28,298 nucleotides of DNA from Actinomortierella ambigua (GCA_016098155.1 JAAAJB010000467.1:1-28298), one strand, 5' to 3'; counted from the stretch's first letter, positions 13,601 through 23,481 are shown. The notes: generated by a model from the sequence alone, not told the origin. Numbers and translations: made by a program.

Positions 13601-15811
13601 GCGCGTTGGGCCTCAATCTCTCTTTGGTATGCGACGGGAAAGATGAGCCGAACAAAGGGAGTTGCCATCATGGTAGTAATAATACACATGGCGACCATGA
13701 TGACAAACACCTTGTTGTTGATCACACCAGCATCGTATCCGATGTTGAGCACAATCAGCTCGACGAGACTATTAGTCAATACCAGAAAATGAATAGGTAT
13801 AAATTAGCTTTTCTCACTCCCTGTCGTGGACCACTGCCGTGCCACACATCACAGTTTAACCCCATATTGATACTTACCCTTTACAATTCATTAAGAAGCC
13901 AATAGCTAGCGACTCGCGCCACGTCATACCATTCACCAAAGCTGCAACCGAGCATCCGACGATCTTGCCAGTGCAGGCAACCATTGTGACGAGGACCACC
14001 AAACCCCAGGCCTCAGCATTGTCGAGTAATCCGATCTGGGTCTTTAAGCCCGAGAGTGCAAAATACTATTTGGAAGAAAGGAGGGATAAATCAGTGAGAA
14101 CTACGTGTTCGCGTGCAGGTGAGCAAGTTCGCTTATGAGTGAAATGTTGCTTACAATAGGTAAAAAGATGACACCAATGAGGTCTTCTAGTCGACGCGTC
14201 AATCCTTCGGCAAAACCAGAGTCATGGGGTATTATCAAGCCTACTAGGAAACCTCCGAAGATTGCGTGAATGCCAATGATGTCAGTGACAAAGGCACTCA
14301 CCAAGACCACCAGGATTGTGGTTGCGATCATGGCTTGAGAGGGCTCTTCCTCCTAGAAGAGTTCAGGTGCAAGCATATATCCGGAGGTTAATATCATATT
14401 CACGAATAGGAAGTGCGAGGAGTGACCACGTTCCGTGCCTCGAGGTCCGTCAAAGATGGTTCCATTGTGACTGGGTGAGCAGTTGTTGGATCAACCTCAC
14501 CGCGACATTCTAGCCGAATCTTAAAATGACCAACACTTCGTAGTTACGCGGGTTGAGGAAGTGGACGACAAGTTACTGCGAACTTACAGATTGTGTGATG
14601 CGGACAAGAAAAAGCAGCAAAGGCCGTATGGCAAAAATGAGGATAAGACACCATCCGATGGCCAGAAGAACCACATAGAGTGGTGTGATGGGACTAGCGC
14701 TGTTGATAATGCTAACGACGAGCGCTAGTAAAATCCACGCCACAATGTCCCCCAATGCACCTGCGCATACGACCAGAAACCCTACTGTTGTACCCAAAAG
14801 CTTCATATCTGGCAGCGAGTGGCACCAATGAGGCACAGCAAAAATGAAGAAAAAGAAGTAAGCACCTCAGTTTGCCAGAATGAGCGCACTAGTCAGTATT
14901 TTTTTGGTCCAGAACAAGAGAATGTCCGTTAATTACCGGCAAGGATGCGCGCAAGAACTGGGAAGGCTGTTATGCTCATGGCCACACCACAGAAGAGGAT
15001 AAACTCGCCAATAGGAACTCGTGCAGCCTCTGGCCCCTCGAGTTGTTTGAATAGCAAGAGGCTCAAGGCCGCGCCAAGGCCGAACGGTAGAGCGATGCCG
15101 GCTATGGAGATCCCAAGGGCCCGTCGAGCCCTCTTCAGGACCAGTTTTGGGTCAAGCTCCAGCCCCACGAGGAACAGGAAGAGAACAAGGCCTAGATTGG
15201 AAACGAGGTTGAGAAAAGGTAGCGACTGTGCGGGGAAGATGGTGTCGTGGAAGTGCGGAATCTTGCCCATGATTGACGGCCCAAGAATGATGCCGGCCGT
15301 AACTTCTGAAATGACGCGAGGCTGGCGAGCGCGCGATAGAACCAAGTTCACGAGGTAGCAGAGCGAAATGATTATCGTGGTCTAGCCGAGATATGAATAG
15401 ATTGAGACAGCAAAGAAAACAAAGCGAAGGGATGTTGATGACATGGTTTTTTGGACCCCCTCCCCTCTTCCCCTTAGAGTTGTATGGATTTCTGCATAGT
15501 TTTGTTGTCATGCATGAAAAAAAAAACTTCATAGAGAGCCTTATTTTTTGTTCTCTCATCATTCAAAAGGAGAAAGTTCTTCGTATGTGCTTACTTGGAT
15601 GATGAATAGTGGCAGAGGATTTCCTGGATCGAACCTGACTGGGTTGGCGCCTGTCAGCACACTGCCTGCGAGGGGATGCACGATATGAATTTAGCACGCA
15701 TTCGTGGTGTGATTGATTGGGTGAACGCGTGGTCACAAATCATTCGCATGTCTCACCTCCTGCTTCAGCGTGGCCCGTGCCATCGAGGCCTGTGTGTCCC
15801 GTCGTGTTCAT
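10669..15811 (-). CDS. Kha1-type K+/H+ (CPA2) antiporter, seven exons
   Basis: Proposed CDS is complement(join(10669..13768,13878..14065,14155..14352,14588..14808,14937..15381,15595..15665,15757..15811)), 1425 aa; all phases agree. The N-terminal ~440 residues are a Na+/H+-exchanger membrane domain. Family marks include the segment after RQPRVISEV (TAGIILGP), GLVLFLFLVGLELD, SITAFPVLARIL, the ion-site aspartate in GDIVAWILLAL (~residue 211), DIIGIHAIFGGFLVGLI and YFALSGLKTQIGLLD. The tail has two USP-like segments (around GGIRHIVVPLFGGRDDEEAL and VRDLMVVGSDAPAHLP), as in yeast Kha1 and plant CHX proteins. The likely role is K+/pH homeostasis in endomembranes. The tail is long (~985 aa, with S/P/H-rich insertions); by memory yeast Kha1 is under 900 aa in total. 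The last exon alone is 3.1 kb. A possible 9-nt microexon in intron 4 was left out. Confidence 0.88.
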
Positions 15812-16610
15812 GGTTCGCTCAAGATACCAGAAAAAAGAGGGTGGTAGTGAAAGCCTGCAATCTTGAAATGACCTGATTGCAAATGCAATTGTTCATGCAA
15901 TGCAAATGAGTTTTTTTAAAAAAAATGAATGTGCAGTTCCAAGGAGAACAAAAAATGAAAGTAAGAGCTTACAAAGAAGGTGCTCAAAGGCAAGGCAAAC
16001 GTTTCTTGGTTTCTCTGATTGATACAAGCAGCGTCTTTTCTTGGGAAGCAGAGTGGTAAGGTGAGGTGGTGGGGCATGAAAATAGGAGACACGGAGGCTT
16101 TGCAAAGCACAAGCAAGGTCAAGGAGGGCCCAGTCAGGAGTTACAGCTGGCCTGGAGAGAGATGCGTGGTGGCGGACAACGATGATAGGCTCGGCAGGAT
16201 TACAAAAAAATGAAAGAGGTGAGCAGATGCGTGAACACAAAACAGGAGGGTCGTTTTATTCTGTTGTCAGAAATAATACCGCCGCCATTCTCGCAGGGAT
16301 CTTTTACTGCATGCAAGGGGATTCTGTTGTGTTTGTCCATGTGGATTCGAATGTACAATTGCAGTTAGAGTCAAAAAAAGAGCCTGCCTTCCCCAGACCT
16401 TGTTAGTTCAATTTCTATGGCACCACTCATCCCTACTCTATGTCCCATGTCCCATGTCCGAGGAAAGACCAATGAGGTCTGGAGGCACTTCCCATCGGTC
16501 GATATGACTCGCTAAGGGGCCGGGTCTAGTAGCCACAGCGTACCCCTCCCTTTCAATAGAGCACAGACCAACCAAATGCTGAGATCCACCCAGCTACCAC
16601 TAAAGATCCT
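15812..16610. other. Intergenic region, no supported gene
   Basis: The interval holds the promoter side of the minus-strand antiporter gene and anonymous DNA. Near 16440-16460 the word TGTCCCA repeats imperfectly. ORFs here lack recognisable motifs. It runs into the rRNA-like fragment at about 16611. Confidence 0.4.
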
Positions 16611-17025
16611 TACTGAAGCAGAATTCAGTAAGCGTTTGGATTGTTTACCCACGAATAGGGAACGTGAGCCGGGTTTAAACCGTTGCCAGATAGGTTAGTC
16701 CTGTTGCAGTAGTAATCCGAGTTAGTATGAGAGGAACACTCAATTCGGATATTTTGCTTTTGGGCTTACCAGAGCAGAGGATAGCCCGGGGCTATCATCC
16801 GTTGGATTATGGCTCAACCGCCTCCAAGTCAGAATCCGTGCTAGAGCGCGACGATGACCGCCTTTTCCGATACTTGGTTGAATACGGATAGTGGGTTGCG
16901 GTAAAGCCACCTGTGTTCCCTGTCATGACAATTTGTAATATTGGGAGAGATAAATATTATACATAGGTAGTAGAGTTGCGGCTAAGCCTATTGTTCTAAT
17001 ATGATGGTAAAGATCGCTTGCCTGG
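16611..17025 (+). pseudogene. Degenerate fragment of the 3' end of large-subunit (28S) rRNA
   Basis: The + strand follows the 3' part of eukaryotic LSU rRNA in order. GAAGCAGAATTCAGTAAGCG at the start, GAATAGGGAACGTGAGC, a sarcin-ricin-loop-like AGTATGAGAGGAACA at 16723-16738, GTTGGATTATGGCTCAACCG, CCTCCAAGTCAGAATCC and GCTAGAGCGCGACGATG can be recognised. A weaker match continues to about 17025 (GATAAATATTATACATA, GTAGTAGAGTTGC). Many normally invariant bases differ: the sarcin-ricin loop usually reads AGTACGAGAGGAAC and the intact motif is not present. Upstream core LSU sequence is absent. I infer a non-functional, dispersed rRNA fragment, or a 28S-derived short retroelement, rather than a working rDNA unit. 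The 3' boundary is uncertain. Confidence 0.75.
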
Positions 17026-17470
17026 ATCTTGCTGAAATCTAGGCAACGGTTATATGAGAGCTTTAGTCCCGATTGTGGGCTCTAGAGAGGAGCTAGAGTT
17101 TAGTGAAAAATAGAACCTTTGACAGTATCAAGGATCTTCAAGTATCATAAATTTAAAGATTGTTTATGAGAAAAGACCGCTAGAATTCAGAAAACACCGT
17201 CCTCAACAATAGCATGCCTGTGGCACTACCCTGGGTCATGATGTACGTGTACCAAGTTTTAGTGAGAAAGGAGCGATCGGTGGCACGAGCATTTGTACAC
17301 GAGAGTTACAGCTCTGGAGCTTTGGATACACAGTGGATACCCGTAGAAGCATAGGGATCATGACCTTCCTTGAAAATGAAGGCGATGAGTTCAATTTATT
17401 CATGCATTACAATAGATAATGTGCCAAAGAAGTGTTAGAGTGGCACGATATTGCTCTGGTAGAGCATAAG
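17026..17470. other. Anonymous DNA between the rRNA fragment and the esterase gene
   Basis: No gene is supported. Part may be the continuation of the rRNA-associated repeat unit or ITS/IGS-like sequence, since no clear boundary is visible. The last ~60 bp are the 3' flank of the minus-strand esterase. Confidence 0.35.
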
Positions 17471-19552
17471 TTAGAGCTGGAAATCATATTTGATGGCCTG
17501 ATCAAAGAATCCACAGCTTTGGGGGTGGATACCACCAGTGCTCACGGAGTTGATGGTGTCGAACATGAAAATGCTCTGGGTCTTGCCATCATACTGAGGC
17601 CAAGCAGGGTTGCTACTGTCTCCAGATACGTTGGGGTTACCGCCAGAGGTGGCAAAGGCAGTCCAGCGGTCCACGATGGTTCTGGAAAGGGCAGCATCAG
17701 CAGATGTCCAGGGATGGGTCGAGGCATTGCTCATGAGCGGAGGGCTGGCAAAGACCAAGGCAAGATCATCGCCGTGGCAGGCACGCGTTGCGCAGAGGTC
17801 GTGAGCAGGGCGGTTGGGATTGTAGCCGCGCTGGAGCTGGTATTGGTAGACGGGGGTATTGGTGGCGGCGTATGCTCTGGCAATGAACTGGGTGGGGCAG
17901 ACAAAGATATAATCTGTAATAAAGATACCTCCGGCCTCACGGGTGCCATCGGGGTTGGAGTCATCGATGGGGTACAATTTTTCACCGATGGTGATCATTG
18001 TGCGCACGTAACCAAGAAGGGTATGCATAGTGGCGCCCAGGACAGTGGGGGGCATAACAGTGACCTGTCCCAAGAGAGAGAGGAAACCGTCAGCCTCATT
18101 CTTCATGGTTCCGATCATCAAGGGGACCTGGTGGATGCCTCCGTTCTTGCCAGCGATCAACTGGTCAAAGTTGTTAAAGATGAGGATGCCATCGACTGAG
18201 GGCTTGATCAACTCGACATAGGACTGTTCGGGGGCATAGAATATAGCCTGACTAACAATGGTATTCTGGGCATTCAATAGTTCGTCAACGCTCTTGGAAC
18301 GCATACAGGCAAGATCGGCGCATTGCAGAAGGGCCATAGCGCCACCGGAGACTGTTGTCGAGGCAGTCTTGACGTTGTTGAAGGGGAGATGGATGGGATC
18401 CGACTGAGAGATGGCAGCGCGGAAGAGGCCCTTGGTAGCAGCAGGCATGGACAAAAGAGCGCGGACGGCGGTGCCACCGGCAGACGCGCCAAAGATGGTG
18501 ACTTTGGTCTTGTCACCGCCGAAGCTGGCGATATGGTCCTGGACCCACTTCAATGCGACAAGCATATCGCGGACACTTTGGTTTCCGGGAAGAGTCGAGC
18601 GGCTGATGCCAGCATCAACACGCTCCAAGAAGCCGAGTAGACCGAGACGGTAGTTAATGGTGACGACGACAACCTGGCCACGGGAGGCCATGTTGGCGGC
18701 GTTGAAAGCAGGGTCAGCGCCAGTACCGGTGATGAAGGCACCTCCGTGCAAGTAAAACATAACGGGCAAGAGATTCTTGTTCTCGGCACTAAGAACAGGG
18801 GTGAAGACGTTCAAAAACAAGCAGTCCTCGTTGCCGCCGGGGAGATCACCCAACTGGGGACACTTGTTACCAGGAGCGGTAGCGTCGACAGCGTTGTGCC
18901 ATTTAGTGGTGACAGGGACAGGGGCAGCAAAACGCAGGTTGCCAACGGGGGCTTGCGCATAACGAATGCCCTGGAAGCGGAAACCCATGGCATCACGAGC
19001 ACCAGTGACACGGCCAAGAGTAGTCTGGACAGTGACCTTGCCCGAAGTGTTGGCGTTGGAACAAAGCGATGGCAAAAGACGCATGCAAGATCCACCAGTC
19101 TTGATAGTGGCCTGGCCATTCTTCATGACCAGGGTGTCACAAGTGGTAAGGTAAGGTGAGTCTCTGGCACCGGTATCAATCCAGAACTCGGTAACGTCAG
19201 GGGCGACCCGCGTCAACATCTTTTGGACAGCGGCTAGGGAGTGGCTCTGGGCAGAGTAGAGGAGCTCACCGAGCTTCCCACACGAGGCAGCGCCACGGAA
19301 GGCGAGGCGCTGATCGGGAAGATAGATGAAGGGGAAGTTGGCACCGCCGACCTCCAAGTTGTTGTCGACCAAGACATGGACACTGTTGAGAATGGTGGGA
19401 GTCGAGGCGCCGAGACGGGACGAAGGGGCGGTAGAGTTGGTGTCGGACACAACGGTGGAGTTCATGTCTGTCTCGGGAGCAATCAAGACCTGGGCAAAAA
19501 CAGCCTGGAGAGAGGCCGCTGCCACGAGGCAGGAGAGGGTGAAGGTCTTCAT
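17471..19552 (-). CDS. Secreted type-B carboxylesterase/lipase with N-terminal extension
   Basis: Single-exon gene of 693 aa. ATG 19552 is chosen because it opens a signal peptide (MKTFTLSCLVAAASLQAVFA); the frame continues upstream only to a GTG. Residues ~180-690 form an alpha/beta-hydrolase of the carboxylesterase type B family (PF00135). Visible marks are FRFQGIRYAQAPVGNLRF, EDCLFLNVFTP, the oxyanion-hole YLHGGAF, the nucleophile motif FGASAGG (Ser ~357), the probable acid in NEADGF and the catalytic His in ACHGDDLALVF. It likely hydrolyses ester substrates outside the cell or in the secretory pathway; the substrate cannot be read from sequence. Residues ~22-175 precede the esterase domain and contain paired cysteines (SCGKLGELL, FWIDTGARD, GGSCMRLLPSLC), loosely resembling a C-type-lectin-like fold. 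No introns are needed. Confidence 0.92.
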   Translation of the reverse strand: MKTFTLSCLVAAASLQAVFAQVLIAPETDMNSTVVSDTNSTAPSSRLGASTPTILNSVHVLVDNNLEVGGANFPFIYLPDQRLAFRGAASCGKLGELLYSAQSHSLAAVQKMLTRVAPDVTEFWIDTGARDSPYLTTCDTLVMKNGQATIKTGGSCMRLLPSLCSNANTSGKVTVQTTLGRVTGARDAMGFRFQGIRYAQAPVGNLRFAAPVPVTTKWHNAVDATAPGNKCPQLGDLPGGNEDCLFLNVFTPVLSAENKNLLPVMFYLHGGAFITGTGADPAFNAANMASRGQVVVVTINYRLGLLGFLERVDAGISRSTLPGNQSVRDMLVALKWVQDHIASFGGDKTKVTIFGASAGGTAVRALLSMPAATKGLFRAAISQSDPIHLPFNNVKTASTTVSGGAMALLQCADLACMRSKSVDELLNAQNTIVSQAIFYAPEQSYVELIKPSVDGILIFNNFDQLIAGKNGGIHQVPLMIGTMKNEADGFLSLLGQVTVMPPTVLGATMHTLLGYVRTMITIGEKLYPIDDSNPDGTREAGGIFITDYIFVCPTQFIARAYAATNTPVYQYQLQRGYNPNRPAHDLCATRACHGDDLALVFASPPLMSNASTHPWTSADAALSRTIVDRWTAFATSGGNPNVSGDSSNPAWPQYDGKTQSIFMFDTINSVSTGGIHPQSCGFFDQAIKYDFQL

Positions 19553-20504
19553 GACAAGGATGTGCCTTGATAGAGAGCAAGGCCAGGAGAGAGGAATGGA
19601 GGGAGGAATCACAGGGGGGAAGGATGATTAAAAAAAAGGGGGAGGGGGGCAATTCTGCCTCATTTTTAAACATTGCGTAGAAAAGCGCCGCTCTGTTTTT
19701 AAGCAACACAAAGGTTTTCTCTTAAATTGTTCTGGATTGTTGACTGAGTGAAAAGATCATCTGCTAATCAATCGATTGTGACACCTTGCGGCGGCTCCCA
19801 AAAAGGCGCCGTCAAAAAGGTTAAAAGGGCAGTGCTCCTTGCTGCTCTGCTGGTGCACATGTGGTGTACTTGTAGACAAAGATGTGGCGACGTCTCGACC
19901 AACACAATTGATACATTTCAAAGAGATGATTCACGATATCAAATCTGCTATGGATTTTTGTTTTTGAAGAGGATTACCTCCCATACGATAGCAAAACTAA
20001 TACCGGAACAACAACTTCGAGTAGTAGACATTAATATGTCTGGATGAATCGTAGTGTGAGGGTGTGAGATAGATCTTTCCCGTCTTCGCAGGACGTCTTC
20101 TGGTCGACCTTGCAGTTCCTCCTTATCGGTCTTGTGCCTGTGGTGCTGTACATTTCGACAGGGGGGGGGGGATTGGTTTGTGCAAACAGGATGTCCGAAC
20201 GACTATCATCACTGAAGACCCTAAAGTTTGTACAACAGGTTGTCCTTTCCTCTTCCGCTTCACGCAAGGCAAATAAGCCTTTTTTTCCATAAGGTACTCC
20301 AGATACACAACCTTTTTCACCGTGTCAGACATCCCCCCTACCCTCCCTCTCCCTCCTTCGCACTCATCTGCAAACCTCAGTAGACTTCCCCTCCCCCCTC
20401 CCCCGCTTCTTCTGCTGGGACCTCTTGGAAACCCACAAAGGAATACGAAGCGATCTACGAATATCCAGAGCTTGGAAAACTGGCACTCCCATCTGCCGGG
20501 TACT
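19553..20504. other. Intergenic region upstream of the esterase
   Basis: It contains the esterase promoter and leader, an 11-G run at 20161-20171 and a C/T-rich stretch at about 20326-20412. I see no supported gene; the minus-strand ORF at 20123-20518 is low-complexity and lacks motifs. Confidence 0.4.
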
Positions 20505-20732
20505 ATGATCAGCCTCATTCATGGACCTTGGTCTTCCCTGAATACCAGACTACTGGACTTCACAAATGCTATCCACACCGCCGTCAGATATACAGACGGC
20601 ACCCATCATGTCACCCAAAGCGAGCGCAACAAGGCTGCGGATGACAACATGGCCTGCGTTGAAGTTCATTTCGACAAGGGAACTGATACCAATGCCGCGG
20701 CTAGATCTACTGGTCATTTTCATGTAGAATAA
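20505..20732 (+). CDS. Small ORF of unknown nature (75 codons)
   Basis: I do not recognise this protein. The frame (begins MISLIHGPWSS, ends STGHFHVE) has a moderately C-rich third codon position, as in the window's real genes, and stays open upstream to 20322 without an ATG. It may be the last exon of a spliced gene or a relic. It overlaps by 26 bp the 3' end of the oppositely oriented secreted-protein gene. A competing minus-strand frame over the same DNA (20550-20813) cannot be excluded. Confidence 0.2.
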   Translation: MISLIHGPWSSLNTRLLDFTNAIHTAVRYTDGTHHVTQSERNKAADDNMACVEVHFDKGTDTNAAARSTGHFHVE

Positions 20733-21074
20733 AAGCCCATACTCTCTTGATGGCTTCCCAGGCCATTGCCGTATCGTCAAATTTATGCTGCCCCAAGTCT
20801 GATATGTCACCAATGGGGAGAGTTACCGCATTGGGGCTTTGACAGTATTCATCGTCGAAAAGAACGACGGCCAAATTTTCAGGAATATTCTGGACTACCG
20901 TGGAGGAGACCTCGCCGTCCACCGACCCAGGACTGGCAAACATAGACCAGTGCTTTCGATCTTGCGTCCAACGCAACTCTCAAAGCTCGGACTTACGCAA
21001 ATGGAAATAATACCGAGCTCTTTGGCAAGACCAACAGCCATGAGCGAAGTCAGTAGTAAAATGTACTTCAACAT
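20707..21074 (-). CDS. Small secreted protein, two exons
   Basis: Proposed CDS is complement(join(20707..20952,20997..21074)), 107 aa. Exon 1 encodes a clear signal peptide (MLKYILLLTSLMAVGLAKEL) and ends SIC before GTAAGT. A 44-nt intron ending AAAG joins HWSMFASPGSVDGEVSS. The mature protein has few cysteines (SIC, DEYC) and a central stretch (NIPENLAVVLFDDEYCQS, then TLPIGDISDLGQHKFDD). That stretch loosely recalls beta/gamma-crystallin-like small secreted fungal proteins, but I cannot assign a family. Without splicing the signal peptide runs into a different frame that stops after 59 aa. The frame could alternatively start 17 codons upstream at 21125. It lies at the beginning of the accessory region. 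Confidence 0.55.
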
Positions 21075-22089
21075 ATCGGAGACGCTTCTGGCCCCAAGTA
21101 AAATAAAGGCCACATAATGTCTCATACGGTAACCACCATTAAAAAGTGGTCAAATTTAGAGGCGCGTCTTCGTAGTATATCAAGTTCTTCTAGGCAAGGG
21201 AAAAAGCAAAAGTTTTCTCGTAACATCATTCGTTGCCCCTCTTACTACAGAACTGTCAGAAGGAAATCGGGGGTCGTGGTTGTCTTTTTTGAACAGATGC
21301 CTTTCAAAGTTACCCAACTTTTGTGATTTTAGCGGGGAACGACTTGGAAACGAATAAATTCAGGAGCTACACCAGTGGCACAGTTAAAGTTGACTGCATT
21401 TGAACATCCCCATTACATTACCCTAACGTTCGACACCCAGGTGAAGAGGAAAGAACACCAACACACAACGCCATATTTCGTGAAAGTCAAGCACATATAA
21501 ATGCAAAAGACAATCCAGTTTTCTATCTGGAAAGTCAACTAGTTATGTGAGAGAGTGCGAGAGAGAGATTGTGGAAGAAGCTTGAGGGAGCTTTTTTTTA
21601 CTTGACAGCGGTAACACAAGGATTCAAGGGTCGTGATCCATGCGATCAGCCCGGGATCGAAATTGTAAAGAACTTTTCACTTTTTGCTGATGGTCATCAT
21701 AACCATTTCTGTGGTTTCACTTGCATAAGATATGGCGTGGGGTTGTTGTGACTATAAAAGTGGGATCTCCTTGTCAAGGTTTGTGTCGGCAGGGTCTTGA
21801 GGCGTGCGTGGATCAAGCGAGCGTTGCCATGAGAGTTACTGAAAGTGGTTGTGAGGCTGCTATTAGGATTTAGTTTGCCTGTTCTTTGATGGGTGCGACT
21901 TCCTATAATGTTAAGATGTTGAGGAGGAAGGATGCCCAATACTGAGGGGGTCGGGAGAAACGCCAAAAGGAGTGGAGGGAGAAGGAAAAGAAGGGGCCCC
22001 AAAAGATCCAGGTGATGGAAAGAAAAGGAAAAAAGGTGCGCCAAGAGGATCAAGGGGATGCTGAAAGGGGGAAAAACATTCTTCACATT
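21075..22089. other. Gene-poor stretch
   Basis: No gene is supported. The promoter of the minus-strand secreted-protein gene is at the left end. A short + ORF at 21569-21751 carries some cysteines but has no start context, signal peptide or family resemblance. Low-complexity GA/GGA-rich sequence occupies about 21910-22070. Confidence 0.35.
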
Positions 22090-22640
22090 CTCTTGTTTGC
22101 GCCAACACGAAGACGGCAACGCTTGAGGAATTACAACAGCTCCCACAAGAGAAAATTGAGCAGTTTAATGGAGACGACTATGTCCAGATCTTTGCCTACT
22201 CCCCTGGCAGCTCCCAAGGAAGGTGACTGGAAGAACCTTACCATTTTCACCGGATTGCCCAGCTAGGAGCTTCCCGACGTACGCTTGGGAAGTATTGATA
22301 TGGAAATGTGGGGTTGCATGTGGCCCCGAATTTCCTCTATCATTTGCTACTGAACCCAGTGCGATGAGTGACGACAAGAAGTTGACGGTGGAGGAATCGT
22401 CCAAGAGTGCTCGCCTAGAAACGAGGCGTATATTTTTTGGCCCCGGCTCAAGCGAGCTTACATGAAACACGGCTGTTGACGCATCCATCAATAGTTCATT
22501 TACAACATTCGTGCCAAAGGTTTCTCGTGCTCTGTCTTCGATGATACTGGACAGCTTGGCAGCCATGCGGGCAGTGACTCGTCTTGACGTCTTGAACCAG
22601 CTCTTGAAGGACAGTGTGAACTTGCAAGGGACCAATCCGT
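22090..22640 (+). pseudogene. Decayed Crinkler (CRN) C-terminal copy
   Basis: In several frames the + strand resembles the C-terminal part of the intact Crinkler at 25717-27482. KIEQFNGDDYVQIFAYSPGS matches the segment containing EQFEGNDDVEIFVYQPGGS, DWKNLTIF matches DWKNLVIS, and the segment around FATEPSAMSDDKK then RRIFFGPGSSELT matches DIQPRKMNEEEK then AYIFGSSSREST. Nucleotide words such as GACTGGAAGAACCTT are identical. About 17 codons are missing between the first two blocks, the frame shifts, and stops interrupt it (after GLPS and after SSELT). Homology fades after about 22500. There is no N-terminal Crinkler domain. An antisense 314-codon ORF covers it. Confidence 0.7.
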
Positions 22641-23109
22641 AGTACAGGTCATGCGTAGTTGTTGATTTGTGTGGGGAAGATGGGACGCCGGAGTATCCGC
22701 ATATTCTAGGATCATCTCTTTTGGTCCGGATCGGGTAAAAGGGAGAGTGGAAATGTCGTAGGAATCTACGATCGCGCGATTTAGCGACATTTTGAATTCC
22801 GCAGTGTCCATCCCCTTGATCTATTTCCAGCATCCCCCTGATCTTTTTTTCCAGCATTCCTTGATTTTTCCAGCATTCTTCGATCTTCCCCGCCCCCTTG
22901 TGATTTCCTTTGATGTTGTTCTTTGATGTTGTCCCTTTGTTGTCCATTGGTGCTGTCCCTTGATGCTGTCCCTTGATATTGTCACTGGTGCTGTCCCTTG
23001 GTACAGCCTCTTCTTTTCCCTTGGTCATTTTGTGCATCCTTTGGCCTTTTTTATAGCATCCCTTCGTTTTCTTGGGGTCTCCTCTCTTTTTCTCTCTGCA
23101 TCTATGCAT
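22165..23109 (-). CDS. 314-codon ORF antisense to the Crinkler relic, doubtful
   Basis: The frame is uninterrupted from ATG 23109 to the stop at 22165. Its N-terminal ~95 residues are K/G/N/Q-rich and encoded by degenerate tandem repeats (for example NIKGNHKGAG); the remainder is the antisense of a decayed Crinkler and shows no domain. No signal peptide or membrane segment is seen. I list it because of its length. It could be a young gene made from repeat plus relic DNA, or simply a chance ORF. Confidence 0.2.
   Translation of the reverse strand: MHRCREKKRGDPKKTKGCYKKGQRMHKMTKGKEEAVPRDSTSDNIKGQHQGTAPMDNKGTTSKNNIKGNHKGAGKIEECWKNQGMLEKKIRGMLEIDQGDGHCGIQNVAKSRDRRFLRHFHSPFYPIRTKRDDPRICGYSGVPSSPHKSTTTHDLYYGLVPCKFTLSFKSWFKTSRRVTARMAAKLSSIIEDRARETFGTNVVNELLMDASTAVFHVSSLEPGPKNIRLVSRRALLDDSSTVNFLSSLIALGSVANDRGNSGPHATPHFHINTSQAYVGKLLAGQSGENGKVLPVTFLGSCQGSRQRSGHSRLH
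22805..23015. repeat. Degenerate short tandem repeats
   Basis: Two imperfect arrays lie side by side: units like TGATTTTTCCAGCATTC at about 22815-22885 (three copies) and units like CCCTTGATGTTGT / GGTGCTGTCCCTTGATG at about 22905-23005 (roughly eight copies). The units have drifted in sequence and length. Confidence 0.7.
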
Positions 23110-23212
23110 TACTAGATGCCCTTGAGCATCTCTGCGTTTATGCCCAACTCCTTCCTTTTCCTCCTCTGATCGCTTGACTTGTTTTTAGTTAGTAGCTTTT
23201 AAAACGTTCTTC

Positions 23213-23224
23213 ACGTATATAAAG
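23213..23224 (+). promoter_or_regulatory. TATA-box-like element of the small cysteine-rich gene
   Basis: CACGTATATAAAG lies about 260 bp before ATG 23482 and is the best TATA-like match in this gene's upstream region. The distance implies a leader of roughly 230 nt or an unseen leader intron. Confidence 0.4.
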
Positions 23225-23481
23225 AAGACGAATCCACCTTGCATCCCACACTTAAACACATTTAGCCGTACATACCTCAAGATCCTTGACACGCAGTACC
23301 CACAACGCCTATAACAACTACTGCATCCCAAGCACAACCCTGCACACACCTCATTTTCCTGACCATACTCTGGTAAAGTTATACGACTGGACTTTTGTAA
23401 TTAGACGAAAAGGGTGGCATTAGATACTTACTCGTTCTTCGTTCTGTTCTCTCGAATTTTCTCTTGTGAAAATAGAGCACT

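Noticed and set aside
14514..14522. A 9-nt microexon (N-V-A) in intron 4 of the antiporter
   Set aside because: It has AG and GT flanks and keeps phase, but omitting it gives a better ungapped fit to the family pattern around the loop before EEEPSQ.
16430..16610. Extension of the rRNA fragment to the left
   Set aside because: I could not match this part to LSU, SSU or 5.8S conserved segments.
20550..20813. Third exon for the small secreted protein on the minus strand
   Set aside because: It would need a 34-nt intron and the phase does not match; the frame of exon 2 ends naturally at 20707.
21569..21751. 60-codon + ORF with cysteines as a secreted protein
   Set aside because: There is no signal peptide or plausible start context, and no family resemblance.
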